64,000 nucleotides of DNA from Shewanella sp. GD04112 (GCF_029835735.1 NZ_JAOEAL010000001.1:4712001-4776000), one strand, 5' to 3'; positions 35,174 to 44,275 are shown, numbered from the stretch's first letter. Notes: generated from the sequence alone by a model not told the origin. Numbers and translations are program-made.

Positions 35174-35794
35174 ATGAGTGTTGCAATCCCAGCTGATTTA
35201 GAAGTTGCTCACGCCGAGGAGCACCACGAGCACCATGATACGGGTGGCAACACCCTGTTTGGTTTTTGGCTCTACCTGATGACCGACTGCATCTTGTTTG
35301 CTTCGGTATTCGCCACCTACGCCGTGCTCTATATGAACACCGACGGCGGTGTATCGGGTAAAGACATTTTCGAACTGGACTTTGTGCTGATCGAAACCGC
35401 AGCCCTGCTGCTCAGTAGTATTACCTATGGTTTCGCGTTGATTTTCGCTAAGCGCCACAACAAGGCGGCAACCCTTACTTGGTTAGCCATTACCTTTGCA
35501 CTGGGCTGTGTGTTTATCGGCATGGAAGTCTATGAGTTCCATCACCTGATCGAACATGGCAACGGCCCACAACGCAGCGCCTTCCTGTCATCTTTCTTCA
35601 CCTTAGTGGGCATGCACGGCTTGCACGTGACCGCGGGGTTAATTTGGATGGCAATCATGATGATTGAAGTCGCCAAAACTGGCTTAGGTAACCGCAGCAT
35701 CACTCGCTTGAGCTGCTTAAGCTTGTTCTGGCATTTCCTCGACATCGTGTGGATTTGCGTATTCACCGTTGTGTACTTATTGGGAGCACTGTAA
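35174..35794 (+). CDS. cyoC: Cytochrome bo3 ubiquinol oxidase subunit III
   Basis: Membrane subunit of 206 residues with five predicted helices. The N-terminus is His-rich (HAEEHHEHHDTGG), as in E. coli CyoC. Conserved family segments include FGFWLYLMTDCILFASVFAT, GMEVYEFHHLI and GMHGLHVTAGLIWM. The ATG at 35174 follows the cyoB stop by one base, and its own stop TAA overlaps the cyoD ATG as TAATG. Confidence 0.96.
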   Translation: MSVAIPADLEVAHAEEHHEHHDTGGNTLFGFWLYLMTDCILFASVFATYAVLYMNTDGGVSGKDIFELDFVLIETAALLLSSITYGFALIFAKRHNKAATLTWLAITFALGCVFIGMEVYEFHHLIEHGNGPQRSAFLSSFFTLVGMHGLHVTAGLIWMAIMMIEVAKTGLGNRSITRLSCLSLFWHFLDIVWICVFTVVYLLGAL

Positions 35795-36135
35795 TGGGCG
35801 CACATACTCAATCACATGACCATAGCCATGGCGCAGACGATCTGGCCGCCAGCATCAAGTCCTACTTAGTCGGTTTTGTGCTGTCAGTGGTGTTAACTGC
35901 CATCCCATTCTGGGCGGTAATGACCCATCACTTCGAGCAATCGACGACGCTTGCCATCGTCGTTGTCACGGCACTGGTGCAGATTTTGGTACACCTTAAG
36001 TACTTCCTGCACTTGGACTTCTCTAAGGAAGGCAAGATCAACACCTTCTCCTTCCTATTTACCGCACTGATCATCGTGATGGTGGTTGGCTTGTCGGTAT
36101 GGATCATTCTCGAAGCTAACGCTTTGATGATGTAA
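35794..36135 (+). CDS. cyoD: Cytochrome bo3 ubiquinol oxidase subunit IV
   Basis: Small membrane subunit of 113 residues with three helices. It starts MGAHTQSHDHSHGADD and contains IKSYLVGFVLSVVLTAIPFW and VQILVHLKYFLHLDFS, typical of CyoD, which helps assemble the CuB site. The start at 35794 overlaps the cyoC stop by one base; the open frame extends upstream to 35749 but only inside cyoC. cyoE follows after 13 bases. Confidence 0.95.
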   Translation: MGAHTQSHDHSHGADDLAASIKSYLVGFVLSVVLTAIPFWAVMTHHFEQSTTLAIVVVTALVQILVHLKYFLHLDFSKEGKINTFSFLFTALIIVMVVGLSVWIILEANALMM

Positions 36136-36148
36136 CGAGACACAGCAA

Positions 36149-37081
36149 ATGAACACACAAGCTAGATTGACATCGACGCAATGGAAAGCACGCTTCAAAG
36201 GGTATGTACAGGTGACTAAGCCTGGCATCATTTTCGGGAATCTGATTTCCGTTGCTGGCGGCTTCCTATTGGCCGCTAAGGGCGATGTGGATCTGGTCTT
36301 GATGCTGGCAAGCTTAGTGGGATTATCCTTAGTCGTCGCCTCTGGCTGTGCGATTAATAACTGTATCGACCGTGACATTGACGCCAAAATGCAGCGCACC
36401 TGCAAACGCGTCACCGTCACGGGCGAAATTCCCCTAAGCCATGTCTTGCTGTTTGGCATCGCCTTAGGCGTGCTTGGATTTGGTATCTTAGCCTTGTTCA
36501 CCAATGCCTTAGCTCTGCTGTTTGCCGCTATTGGCTATGTCGTGTATGTCGGGATTTATAGCCTCTATATGAAGCGAAACTCGGTTTACGGCACCTTAGT
36601 CGGCAGCTTTTCGGGCGCAGTACCGCCCGTGGTGGGCTATTGCAGCGTGACGGGGCAAATGGATATGGGCGCAGTGATTTTATTGCTGATGTTCAGCCTC
36701 TGGCAGATGCCACACTCCTACGCCATCGCGATTTTCCGCTTTAATGACTATGCAGCCGCGAAGATCCCCGTGCTGCCAGTCGCCGAAGGGATGGCCAAGG
36801 CGAAGCACCATATAGTGCTCTATATCGCAGTGTTCGCCTTGGTCAGCACCATGCTGCCACTCGCAGGTTACACAGGCACCGCCTTTATGGCCGTGACCTG
36901 TGCCACCAGCCTCTGGTGGCTAACTATGGCCCTCAAAGGTTATCGTCAAGATGTGGATATGCCACGTTGGGCCAGACAAGTGTTTGGTTTTTCAATTATT
37001 ACCATCACAGCACTCAGTGTAACCATGGCGCTGGATTTTCAAGCGGTCAGTCAAACCCCACTGTTTACCTTAGTGCGATAA
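36149..37081 (+). CDS. cyoE: Protoheme IX farnesyltransferase (heme O synthase)
   Basis: UbiA-family prenyltransferase of 310 residues in the inner membrane that adds a farnesyl group to heme b to make heme o for subunit I. The signature NNCIDRDIDAKMQRTCKRV holds the prenyl-diphosphate-binding aspartates, and the second conserved region is YAIAIFRFNDYAAAKIPVLP. About eight membrane helices are expected. It is the last gene of cyoABCDE and is followed by a strong terminator, so the operon is complete. Confidence 0.96.
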   Translation: MNTQARLTSTQWKARFKGYVQVTKPGIIFGNLISVAGGFLLAAKGDVDLVLMLASLVGLSLVVASGCAINNCIDRDIDAKMQRTCKRVTVTGEIPLSHVLLFGIALGVLGFGILALFTNALALLFAAIGYVVYVGIYSLYMKRNSVYGTLVGSFSGAVPPVVGYCSVTGQMDMGAVILLLMFSLWQMPHSYAIAIFRFNDYAAAKIPVLPVAEGMAKAKHHIVLYIAVFALVSTMLPLAGYTGTAFMAVTCATSLWWLTMALKGYRQDVDMPRWARQVFGFSIITITALSVTMALDFQAVSQTPLFTLVR

Positions 37082-37102
37082 ACATAACCTTTATTCAAAA
37101 AC

Positions 37103-37130
37103 AAAAGCGCTAACCTAGGTTAGCGCTTTT
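37103..37130. terminator. Terminator of cyoABCDE, perfect palindrome
   Basis: A 28-bp perfect palindrome centred on CCTAGG, with A4 at the start and a T6 run at the end. It is 21 bases past the cyoE stop and can also serve rsmJ from the other side. Confidence 0.85.
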
Positions 37131-37190
37131 TTATTGCCTTAATCCTCAATAACTAAGGGACAAGAGGGCGTTAAAAATGGATGAAGATCG

Positions 37191-37937
37191 CTACTTCATT
37201 GCCGATTTTACATAGACATCGAAGCGGTTTTTCTTAGTTTCGATTACCATGCTGGGCTTAACGCCAGCGAGGTCTTCAGCATAATCGGGGCGCTTCACCA
37301 CTACACGCTTACTGGCTAGAACCATGGCGGGGACGAGCAAGCCATCGGCGTCGAGGTCTGCACCGACTAAGGTTTGAAAGACTCGCATTTCTTTTTTGAC
37401 TAAGGCTGATTTGTCGCGGTGGGGATACATAGGGTCGAGGTAGACCACATCAACCTCTTGCTCCAATTTGGCGAGTGCTTCGAGGCTAGAACCATGGAAA
37501 AGCTGCATACGATCACGCATCCAGCCGCCGATTTCGGCATCTTGATAGGCACGGCGCAGGCCATCTTCTAATAATGCGGCCACTACAGGATGGCGCTCTA
37601 CCATAGTCACAGTGCAACCTAAACTTGCCAACACAAAGGCATCGCGACCGAGGCCCGCAGTACCATCGACCACTTTTGGGGTAACGCCCTGCTTTAACCC
37701 AACAGCCTTAGCAATCGACTGCCCACGACCGCCACCAAACTTGCGTCTATGGGCAACCGCGCCAGTCACAAAATCCACTACTATGCCATCGAGCTTAGGC
37801 TCATCGCGCTTATGTAGCGTCAAGGTGTCTGATTCAAAACGCAATTCAAACGGCGCATCGGCATCAAAAACCAGTTGCCAGCGGGCACAAATGTCCACAA
37901 GAGTTGGAAATTGCTGATTAAAAAAAATCGGAGTCAC
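37191..37937 (-). CDS. rsmJ: 16S rRNA (guanine(1516)-N(2))-methyltransferase RsmJ
   Basis: SAM-dependent methyltransferase of 248 residues that methylates G1516 of 16S rRNA. The SAM-binding motif is VVDGTAGLGRDAFVLASLG and the catalytic motif is VDVVYLDPMYPHRDKSALVKK. Other RsmJ blocks visible are HRRKFGGGRGQSIAKAVGLK and KRPDYAEDLAGVKPSM. Translation appears to start at GTG 37937. In enterobacteria rsmJ follows prlC in a heat-shock operon; here prlC is about 18 kb away at 55-57 kb, so the pair is split. Confidence 0.94.
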   Translation of the reverse strand: MTPIFFNQQFPTLVDICARWQLVFDADAPFELRFESDTLTLHKRDEPKLDGIVVDFVTGAVAHRRKFGGGRGQSIAKAVGLKQGVTPKVVDGTAGLGRDAFVLASLGCTVTMVERHPVVAALLEDGLRRAYQDAEIGGWMRDRMQLFHGSSLEALAKLEQEVDVVYLDPMYPHRDKSALVKKEMRVFQTLVGADLDADGLLVPAMVLASKRVVVKRPDYAEDLAGVKPSMVIETKKNRFDVYVKSAMK

Positions 37938-38202
37938 AGGCTATCTTCAAAGCAACAAAATGATGGCTATTATGCCTAAAAATCTGCTTCGTGAATATGT
38001 AACTCGGTCAATCATCTTGTTAATGCTCATTATTCTATGAGTCAATTTGTCTAAGCCACCTGAGGTAAACTCAAACATGAGTCACAGTGTAATTAACTGA
38101 TTGATAAAGGCAAAAATCTATTTATATAACAGTTTAGCGATTTGTGTTATATGTTTTGTTCCGAGCCAACCTTGCGACTTCCATACGGAATAAGGACATT
38201 TT

Positions 38203-40467
38203 TTGCTTAACTGGCTGAAAGGTTTTTTGTTTATCAGGGAGCAAGACTTTTTAAACCCCGATAGAACCATATTAAAAACCAGTTTATTGCGGATTATTTT
38301 GCTAAGTGGTGCCATTCTGACCACCAGCATAGTACTGCACAGCTCATTGATCGCATATGAGCTCAACCTCAGCTTTATTATTGGTATTACGGTCAGTTTT
38401 TTAACCGTCTTATTTCTCGCATTATGGTTTACCCGTCGGTATTTACTGGCGAGCTCAATCAGCTTGCTGGCCATGGTGGTCGCGGCCTGCTTGGCAATAC
38501 TGTTGTTTATTCCAGATTTTACCTTGTCGCAGGCGGGCATTACCTTCCTGTATACGCTGCCGCTGATGGCGCTTTTCCTGTTTGGTCGAAAAGTCGCCTT
38601 CTGGATGATGTGCTTCAATGTGCTGCCTTTCTTATTGCTACTGCGTAACCAGAATCTCCCGCCTATTGTCGATGTCGATATTAGCCTGCCAGCAACCCAC
38701 GCTTACCTCAACGGGCTGTTGTTTATGTTTTTCAATATTTGTATCCCGTTGTCAGCCATGCGGTTGTTAAAAACCCAGAAAGTCCATGCGCAGCAAATGA
38801 TCCAGCATCAACACGCGCTGCAACGCTCTTTAGATCAATATGCAGAAATCTTTGACAATAATGGCACGGCCTCCTTCTTCTGTAATGAAGATGGAGTGAT
38901 CCTCAACTTGAATAATGCGGCAAAACAAATCGCAGGAGATGTCACACTTAATCGCACTCGCCTGTGTGATATTTTTGAAGTGGACCAAGATACCAGTACG
39001 AATTTGTTGGCCGCCTCATTCCATACCCGTTTAAGGCACAATAGCGGCAGTCGATATCTACTGCAAAAAGCCTCATTAGAGCACCATGATACCTTGCTGT
39101 TTCACTGCCACGATATCACGGCACAAGCCAATCATGAGCTCGAACTCAATCGACTCAAAAAGCACCATATCAGTACCCATTTTTACGATTTAGTCACTGG
39201 CCTACCCAACGAGAACCACTGGTATAACCCGACACCAAGTACTGCCCACCAGGAAATGACTGTCGCCCTAGTTAAGATCGATAATCTAAGCCAAATTAAT
39301 GCCGCCTTTGGCATCAGCGTGGGAGATGCCATCCTCAAAGCCTTTGCCTTAGAGCTTAAAGAGCGCTTCGGCCATCAGGCCAAAATATATCGTTTTAGAG
39401 GTGCATCCTTTGCCCTGGAATTTACCGAACAGCCACTCATCTCGCCAGAGACGCTCGCACCGCAATTACGTCTTCGCATTCCGACAAGTTTAAAACTTAA
39501 GCAAGAACAACAGATTGAATACCATTTAGAGTGTCGCGTTGGCTGTAGTTCTGGCCATAAATCCGCTCCGCAGCAAGCCGCCGAGCAATGCTTGATTGCC
39601 ATTAAACAAACCACCCAAGCCAACCCAGTTATGGTGTATTACGTTGGCTTGATTAACAATTTACTTGAGGCATCCTCGCAAGAAAGCAAAATCCGCGACG
39701 CGCTAAAACACAACCGACTGGAAATGTGGCTGCAACCAAAAGTGTTGGCAGATGGGCATATTATTAGCTTTGAAGCGCTCGCCAGAATGTTCGACAAAGA
39801 CGGCAGTATGATCATGCCCAGCACCTTTATCCCCATCATAGAGTCATCGCAGTTGCAGGCGATTTTCGCCATTAAAGTGTTTAGGCAATTACTTCAATTG
39901 ATCCGTGCTTGGCCCAAAAATGTCCCTATGACTAAGATTGCCTTCAACCTATCGGGACAAGATATTTTGTCGGATCGATTCTTCAAGGTACTGATCCAGA
40001 CATATATTAACCATCCCGAACTCATTCCAATTTTAGAAATTGAAATCACTGAAACCTCAGTGTTTTCCACCCACAAAGAAACTGGCAGACGCTTAAACAC
40101 ACTCGCGAGAATGGGCGTTTCCATTGCGATCGACGATTTCGGCACAGGCCATGCTTCCTTAAGCCAGCTGATTGACATAAGCGCCGATACAATAAAAATT
40201 GATCGCTACTTTGTCAGCCAGCTCGGCATTAGCGAGCGCCACACGCAAATTGTCAACGCGGCAATTCTGTTGGCGAAGAGTTTAAAACTGCATGTAATTG
40301 CCGAGGGGATTGAAACTGAAACCCAATTGATACAGCTCACAGCACTGGGGTGTGAACAATTCCAAGGCTACTTATTTGGCAAACCTGCACCAGCCTCGTT
40401 GTGGCTAAAAACCTATCAAATGCAAACCCCAACCCACTGGTTAGCACAGAAAAAGACGGCTAACTGA
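38203..40467 (+). CDS. Membrane-bound EAL phosphodiesterase with degenerate GGDEF domain
   Basis: Protein of 754 residues. An N-terminal block of about five or six membrane helices (25-190) has no recognised name. A PAS-like segment follows (about 205-310), then GGDEF (about 325-465) and EAL (about 490-740). The GGDEF active site reads FRGASFAL, so cyclase activity is unlikely. The EAL residues are complete: FEALAR, FNLSG, EITET, AIDDFGTGH, IKIDR, IAEGIE and QGYLFG. It is therefore predicted to be a cyclic di-GMP phosphodiesterase. TTG at 38203 is the start, with AAGGA seven bases upstream. An inverted repeat (38124-38152) lies in its promoter region. Confidence 0.92.
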   Translation: MLNWLKGFLFIREQDFLNPDRTILKTSLLRIILLSGAILTTSIVLHSSLIAYELNLSFIIGITVSFLTVLFLALWFTRRYLLASSISLLAMVVAACLAILLFIPDFTLSQAGITFLYTLPLMALFLFGRKVAFWMMCFNVLPFLLLLRNQNLPPIVDVDISLPATHAYLNGLLFMFFNICIPLSAMRLLKTQKVHAQQMIQHQHALQRSLDQYAEIFDNNGTASFFCNEDGVILNLNNAAKQIAGDVTLNRTRLCDIFEVDQDTSTNLLAASFHTRLRHNSGSRYLLQKASLEHHDTLLFHCHDITAQANHELELNRLKKHHISTHFYDLVTGLPNENHWYNPTPSTAHQEMTVALVKIDNLSQINAAFGISVGDAILKAFALELKERFGHQAKIYRFRGASFALEFTEQPLISPETLAPQLRLRIPTSLKLKQEQQIEYHLECRVGCSSGHKSAPQQAAEQCLIAIKQTTQANPVMVYYVGLINNLLEASSQESKIRDALKHNRLEMWLQPKVLADGHIISFEALARMFDKDGSMIMPSTFIPIIESSQLQAIFAIKVFRQLLQLIRAWPKNVPMTKIAFNLSGQDILSDRFFKVLIQTYINHPELIPILEIEITETSVFSTHKETGRRLNTLARMGVSIAIDDFGTGHASLSQLIDISADTIKIDRYFVSQLGISERHTQIVNAAILLAKSLKLHVIAEGIETETQLIQLTALGCEQFQGYLFGKPAPASLWLKTYQMQTPTHWLAQKKTAN

Positions 40468-40559
40468 GGCATTCGTTTTACGCTTTAAGGCATCCTAGGT
40501 ATAATTGCCCACATGCGTTTGCCTCCCTTTGCATTGTTTGCAAATAACTAGGATCCTCC

Positions 40560-41405
40560 ATGTTAAGTTACCGCCACGGTTATCACGCCGGCAATTATGC
40601 CGATGTGCTGAAACACGCTATTTTGCTGCAAACTTTGCAGTTAATGCATAAGAAAGACAAACCCTTAGTCTATATCGATACCCATGCAGGTGCCGGCGGT
40701 TATGCGTTAACGGATGAGTTTGCTCAGAAGACGGGTGAATACCTCGAAGGCGTAGCTAAGCTTTGGAATAAAACCGATCTGCCAAAATCCCTGCAGGATT
40801 ATGTAGATGCGGTGCGTCACTTTAACGAAGACAATCCAGAAGAACTCAACTTTTATCCAGGTTCTCCCGCCATTATCGATATGGAGCTGGGGCCGAAGGA
40901 TCGTATGCTGCTGCACGAGCTGCACGGTACCGATCATCTGCTGCTGGATGAGTATTTCGAGCAGGATAAGCAGGTAAAAGTCATCAAGGGCGATGGCCTT
41001 AAAGGCTTGATTGCTGCGGTACCGCCACTTGAGCGCCGCGCACTGGTACTTGTCGATCCCAGTTATGAGATTAAGACCGACTATCAAACGGTCGCCGAGA
41101 CCTTAATCAAGGCGCATAAGCGCTTTGCCACCGGCATATTTATGCTCTGGTATCCCGTAGTCAACCGCGCGCAGACGGAAGAAATGCTTTCCCGCTTAGC
41201 CAGCAGCGGTATTAAGCGCCAGCTACGTATCGAACAGGCAATCAAACCGGACTCCAATGAATTTGGCATGACAGCCGCAGGACTATGGGTGATCAACCCA
41301 CCTTGGCAACTGGATGAAATCGCGACTGAGATGCTCGATTACCTCGGCAAAAACTTAGGCCAAGCCGATGGCAATGTCATCGTTAAATGGGAAGTCGGCG
41401 AATAA
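40560..41405 (+). CDS. rlmJ: 23S rRNA (adenine(2030)-N(6))-methyltransferase RlmJ
   Basis: SAM-dependent enzyme of 281 residues that methylates A2030 in 23S rRNA. The N-terminus MLSYRHGYHAGNYADVLKHA is diagnostic. The SAM site is YIDTHAGAGGYAL and the catalytic motif is LVDPSYEIKTDY (a DPPY-type motif with Ser). Further conserved blocks are FMLWYPVVNRAQTEEM and GMTAAGLWVINPPW. The ATG at 40560 is preceded by AGGATCC. It stands alone, 92 bases after the EAL gene. Confidence 0.95.
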   Translation: MLSYRHGYHAGNYADVLKHAILLQTLQLMHKKDKPLVYIDTHAGAGGYALTDEFAQKTGEYLEGVAKLWNKTDLPKSLQDYVDAVRHFNEDNPEELNFYPGSPAIIDMELGPKDRMLLHELHGTDHLLLDEYFEQDKQVKVIKGDGLKGLIAAVPPLERRALVLVDPSYEIKTDYQTVAETLIKAHKRFATGIFMLWYPVVNRAQTEEMLSRLASSGIKRQLRIEQAIKPDSNEFGMTAAGLWVINPPWQLDEIATEMLDYLGKNLGQADGNVIVKWEVGE

Positions 41406-41444
41406 GCCAATCCTATTGCGTCATCACCGCATGCAACAGAGCAG

Positions 41445-42164
41445 CTAGACTTTGGCGCTGCGGTAACGTTTTAGCAGAATTTGCACCCGCTCCACATAGG
41501 CTTGGGTTTCTGGATAGGGAGGAATACCGTTGTATTGGGTCACTGTGGTTGGCCCAGCATTGTAGGCGGCGCAGGCCAATGCAATATCTCCATTGAACTG
41601 TTTTAGCATTTGCGCCAAATACTTACTGCCGCCGAGAATATTCTCCTCCGGCAAAAAGGCATTGGTCACGCCCATCTCTTTGGCGGTTTCGGGCATCAAT
41701 TGCATCAGGCCCATTGCGCCAGTACGTGACAAGGCCCTGGCATTAAAGGCCGATTCAGCGTGGATCACAGCGCGGATAAGTGCAGGGTCTAATTGATGTT
41801 TATGGGCCGCACGGCTGATCAAGCTATCGTAATTGCGGGTAAACAGCCGAATACCATTCCAGTCAATTTTGGAGTCAGGGCGACAGGCAAAGCAGTCATA
41901 GAGCAGGATTTGATACTCATTGGTGGTCGGCGCTTTATCGGTAAAAGCCGTGACACCATTGGCCTGTAGATATTGATAAACTTTGACTTTTTCTTGCCCA
42001 GTGTTACTCACAATACCGCTTTCAGAATAACGGGCCACAATACGAGGCTTAGGCTTGGCTTCATCGGCAAACGCGGCCGCAACACTTCCCCAAGCCAACC
42101 ACAAACCAAGGCTAATGATGGCTATCGACTTAAGGCAAAGTGGCGAAGAATGCGTTGCTGGCAT
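41445..42164 (-). CDS. Soluble lytic murein transglycosylase domain protein
   Basis: Exported protein of 239 residues with a signal peptide (hydrophobic core IAIISLGLWLAWGSVAAAFA). A region of about 85 residues of unknown role follows, which includes an FTDKAPT segment. The C-terminal SLT domain (about 100-235) has the catalytic glutamate in VIHAESAFNARALS, then TGAMGLMQLMPETA and AYNAGPTTV. It would cleave peptidoglycan in the periplasm. The ATG at 42164 shares its A with the TGA of the DUF3137 gene (TGATG) and has GGGA upstream; a TTG at 42167 is less likely. It is the last gene of a lemA-DUF3137-SLT operon. Confidence 0.9.
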   Translation of the reverse strand: MPATHSSPLCLKSIAIISLGLWLAWGSVAAAFADEAKPKPRIVARYSESGIVSNTGQEKVKVYQYLQANGVTAFTDKAPTTNEYQILLYDCFACRPDSKIDWNGIRLFTRNYDSLISRAAHKHQLDPALIRAVIHAESAFNARALSRTGAMGLMQLMPETAKEMGVTNAFLPEENILGGSKYLAQMLKQFNGDIALACAAYNAGPTTVTQYNGIPPYPETQAYVERVQILLKRYRSAKV

Positions 42165-43192
42165 CAAAGTCCCGTGTGTTCGTTTAGTTTAAGTACTTCA
42201 ATAATAGCAAAGAGTTGCTTCATCTCACGGTTTAACTGGCTAAATTCGGCCGAAAAATTAGCACTGTCGAAGATAGATTGCATCTGGAAACGACTACGGC
42301 GATTTGGCAAAAACAAGATCAAACGATTGCGGAAGAAGGCGCATTGAATATCCCCATCGAAGGATTTTGCCAATTGTTGCAAGCGCTCCATAAAGGCGGT
42401 ATTGAGCAAATAGCGCGACTCGATTTGATCCGTTGAAAACACATCGAACTCTTTTTCGAACAAAGGATCTTCAAGCTTCACCCTTTGCAGCCCTGAGTGG
42501 CTGTCGGATAAGAAATTTGCCAGCCCACCGCGATCCTTCAATACCACGGTATGACCAATAAATTGCTTATGGCTACTTAGCTCAACCACAGTGCCGCGAA
42601 AGCGGGTCTCGGTGCGGGTCACGGTGCGGCGTTTATTGCCGTCCCACTCCTCCACTCGCACGTCTTTGGTTAGGGTTAACTCATTGACGACTAACTCGAT
42701 GCCCTTGTATTGGCCTTGAATATAATCACCAAAGCTCGCCTTATCGTAATTAGGTAGCACCTTAGCCGCACTGAGGCGATTCATGTCGAGGCGCATCTCG
42801 CGGTTGTAGATAAAATCCTCACCAAAGTACTTAAACATGATGGGATAAATTTCTTGCTGTACTTGCCGCTTAAACTGCCGAGTCGGTGTAAAACTCCAAA
42901 ACCCTAATCCCAATAGCGCGACCAACGGCAGCGGAAACAGCATGAGCCCACGGCTATGCCCCAATAGCGCTAACAGCACGAGACCTACGACTATCGCCAA
43001 ACTAAGATATAAGCGTTTACGTGTGGCCTTAAGGCTGTTGACGCGCTTAGTTTCATAGCGGGCGGCGAGCGGCGCCAGTTGGGTATCGTAGTACTCCTGC
43101 AGCGACGCCCTATCCGAAGCGTCGGCTGACAATCTTGCCGCCTGTCGCTGAGCCTTGATGGGACTACCTAAGATAAAGGTGAGTATATTCAT
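42164..43192 (-). CDS. DUF3137 membrane protein
   Basis: Protein of 342 residues with two adjacent membrane helices (about 60-98) and a large C-terminal cytoplasmic domain of the DUF3137 type (family name from memory). The N-terminal 60 residues are helical and charged. The C-terminal part includes FRGTVVELSSHKQFIGHTVVL and ends near FAIIEVLKLNEHTGL. The function is unknown, but family members recur next to lemA. It lies 50 bases after lemA and overlaps the lytic transglycosylase gene by one base, so the three products probably work together at the envelope. Confidence 0.85.
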   Translation of the reverse strand: MNILTFILGSPIKAQRQAARLSADASDRASLQEYYDTQLAPLAARYETKRVNSLKATRKRLYLSLAIVVGLVLLALLGHSRGLMLFPLPLVALLGLGFWSFTPTRQFKRQVQQEIYPIMFKYFGEDFIYNREMRLDMNRLSAAKVLPNYDKASFGDYIQGQYKGIELVVNELTLTKDVRVEEWDGNKRRTVTRTETRFRGTVVELSSHKQFIGHTVVLKDRGGLANFLSDSHSGLQRVKLEDPLFEKEFDVFSTDQIESRYLLNTAFMERLQQLAKSFDGDIQCAFFRNRLILFLPNRRSRFQMQSIFDSANFSAEFSQLNREMKQLFAIIEVLKLNEHTGL

Positions 43193-43242
43193 TCAGTTAA
43201 TATGTTTGCGGAGCCTATCTTGGCCCCGCAAATATCGAAGGA

Positions 43243-43809
43243 TTACAGATAATCCGCCGCGTCTATCGGCGCTTTAGAGGCTTCATTCACCTCGTAGAAT
43301 GGCATCACCTTGATGTTTGCCATCGACGCAATAATCGACCCGGGGAAAATCTCAACGGCAGTATTTAACTCAGACACCGCCGAATTATAGAAACGGCGGG
43401 CAGCAGAGATATGGGCTTCGACCTCGTTATAGGTTTGCATAGCCTCGAGCATAGTATTGTCCGACTTCAGCTCGGGATAGCTTTCAACGCTCACCATCAA
43501 GGCACCCATTTTATCGTTCAGCTTCTCGGCTTGCGCGATATGCTCTTTCACCGCATTCGGATCTGTCTTGTTGTAATTGCGGGTTAATTGCGTGCGTAGC
43601 TCAGTGATTTCAGTGAGTAATGACTTTTCATGATCCATAAATCGCTTGGCGATTTTGAGGATATTGGGCACAAGATCGGCGCGCTTGGCTAACTGCACAT
43701 CGATTCCCGACAGGGCTTCGAGGGCGGTATTGCGCTTTTTGACTAGGCTGACGTACCAAAGGTAGGTGACGATAAAAATCAGCGCTAATCCTAATAACAG
43801 TTTGTCCAT
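43243..43809 (-). CDS. LemA family protein
   Basis: Protein of 188 residues anchored by one N-terminal membrane helix (about 4-20), with the rest a helical bundle typical of LemA. It includes ALSGIDVQLAKRADLVPNI and the C-terminal FYNSAVSELNTAVEIFPGSI, then KVMPFYEV. LemA proteins are widespread and their biochemical role is not known. The ATG at 43809 has AAGGA six bases upstream. It is the first gene of the lemA-DUF3137-lytic transglycosylase operon on the minus strand. Confidence 0.92.
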   Translation of the reverse strand: MDKLLLGLALIFIVTYLWYVSLVKKRNTALEALSGIDVQLAKRADLVPNILKIAKRFMDHEKSLLTEITELRTQLTRNYNKTDPNAVKEHIAQAEKLNDKMGALMVSVESYPELKSDNTMLEAMQTYNEVEAHISAARRFYNSAVSELNTAVEIFPGSIIASMANIKVMPFYEVNEASKAPIDAADYL

Positions 43810-43995
43810 CTTCCATCCTTAGGGTTTGTTCTTAGTCTCAACGGGTACAGCTAAACATAAATGGCCAAGAATTTCATCTAAAGCGATAGCTAACGCAATG
43901 AAATATTAGCTTTAGCTACTCTGGTCAGAGCATTAAGCAACAAAATGACCAGCGAGATTATTCAGCTTGGATACAGAAAAACTAGGCTATAGTGT

Positions 43996-44062
43996 ATATG
44001 CACAACGTTAAGAGCAACCTTTTTGCTCGTGAATACTGGACTCCTAGTGAGTCCATTTTTTT
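43996..44062 (+). ncRNA. Candidate small RNA or attenuated leader
   Basis: After the possible promoter (43967-43993) come a GAGCAA/TTGCTC hairpin near 44010 and a TGGACTC/GAGTCCA hairpin followed by T7 (44037-44062). No open frame of note lies between promoter and terminator. A transcript of about 65 bases is predicted. It could be an independent small RNA, or a leader that ends before the AbgT gene at 44276. It matches no RNA family I know. Confidence 0.3.
44037..44062 (+). terminator. Rho-independent terminator upstream of the AbgT gene
   Basis: A 7-bp stem TGGACTC/GAGTCCA with loop CTAGT, then seven T. No plus-strand gene ends nearby: the closest upstream gene, lemA, is transcribed away. 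Confidence 0.7.
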
Positions 44063-44275
44063 ACCCCGCATTTCCCCCATAATCCGCCGCACAGCCGCAG
44101 TTGCAACATTTAAGTTTCAATTAAAGCTTAACCATCATACTTTTCGGCCAATTTTTTAACTTTCACCTTAGCGTTAATCCAACCACTTGGGCCAGACATA
44201 GCTCTGCCAAGTACGCCGCATCGATTCTGCTCCCGGGTAAAGAATGCGCTAGCAAAGGTCGACAGAGGCAAGAGA

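Larger units (their letters stand above)
43810..44275. promoter_or_regulatory. Divergent intergenic region between lemA and the AbgT gene
   Basis: No protein gene is seen. The middle holds a possible promoter (TTGGAT at 43967, TATAGT at 43988, 15-base spacer) followed by two hairpins, the second a good terminator. The remaining sequence up to 44275 shows nothing recognisable beyond AT-rich stretches and must contain the promoter of the AbgT gene. Confidence 0.35.
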
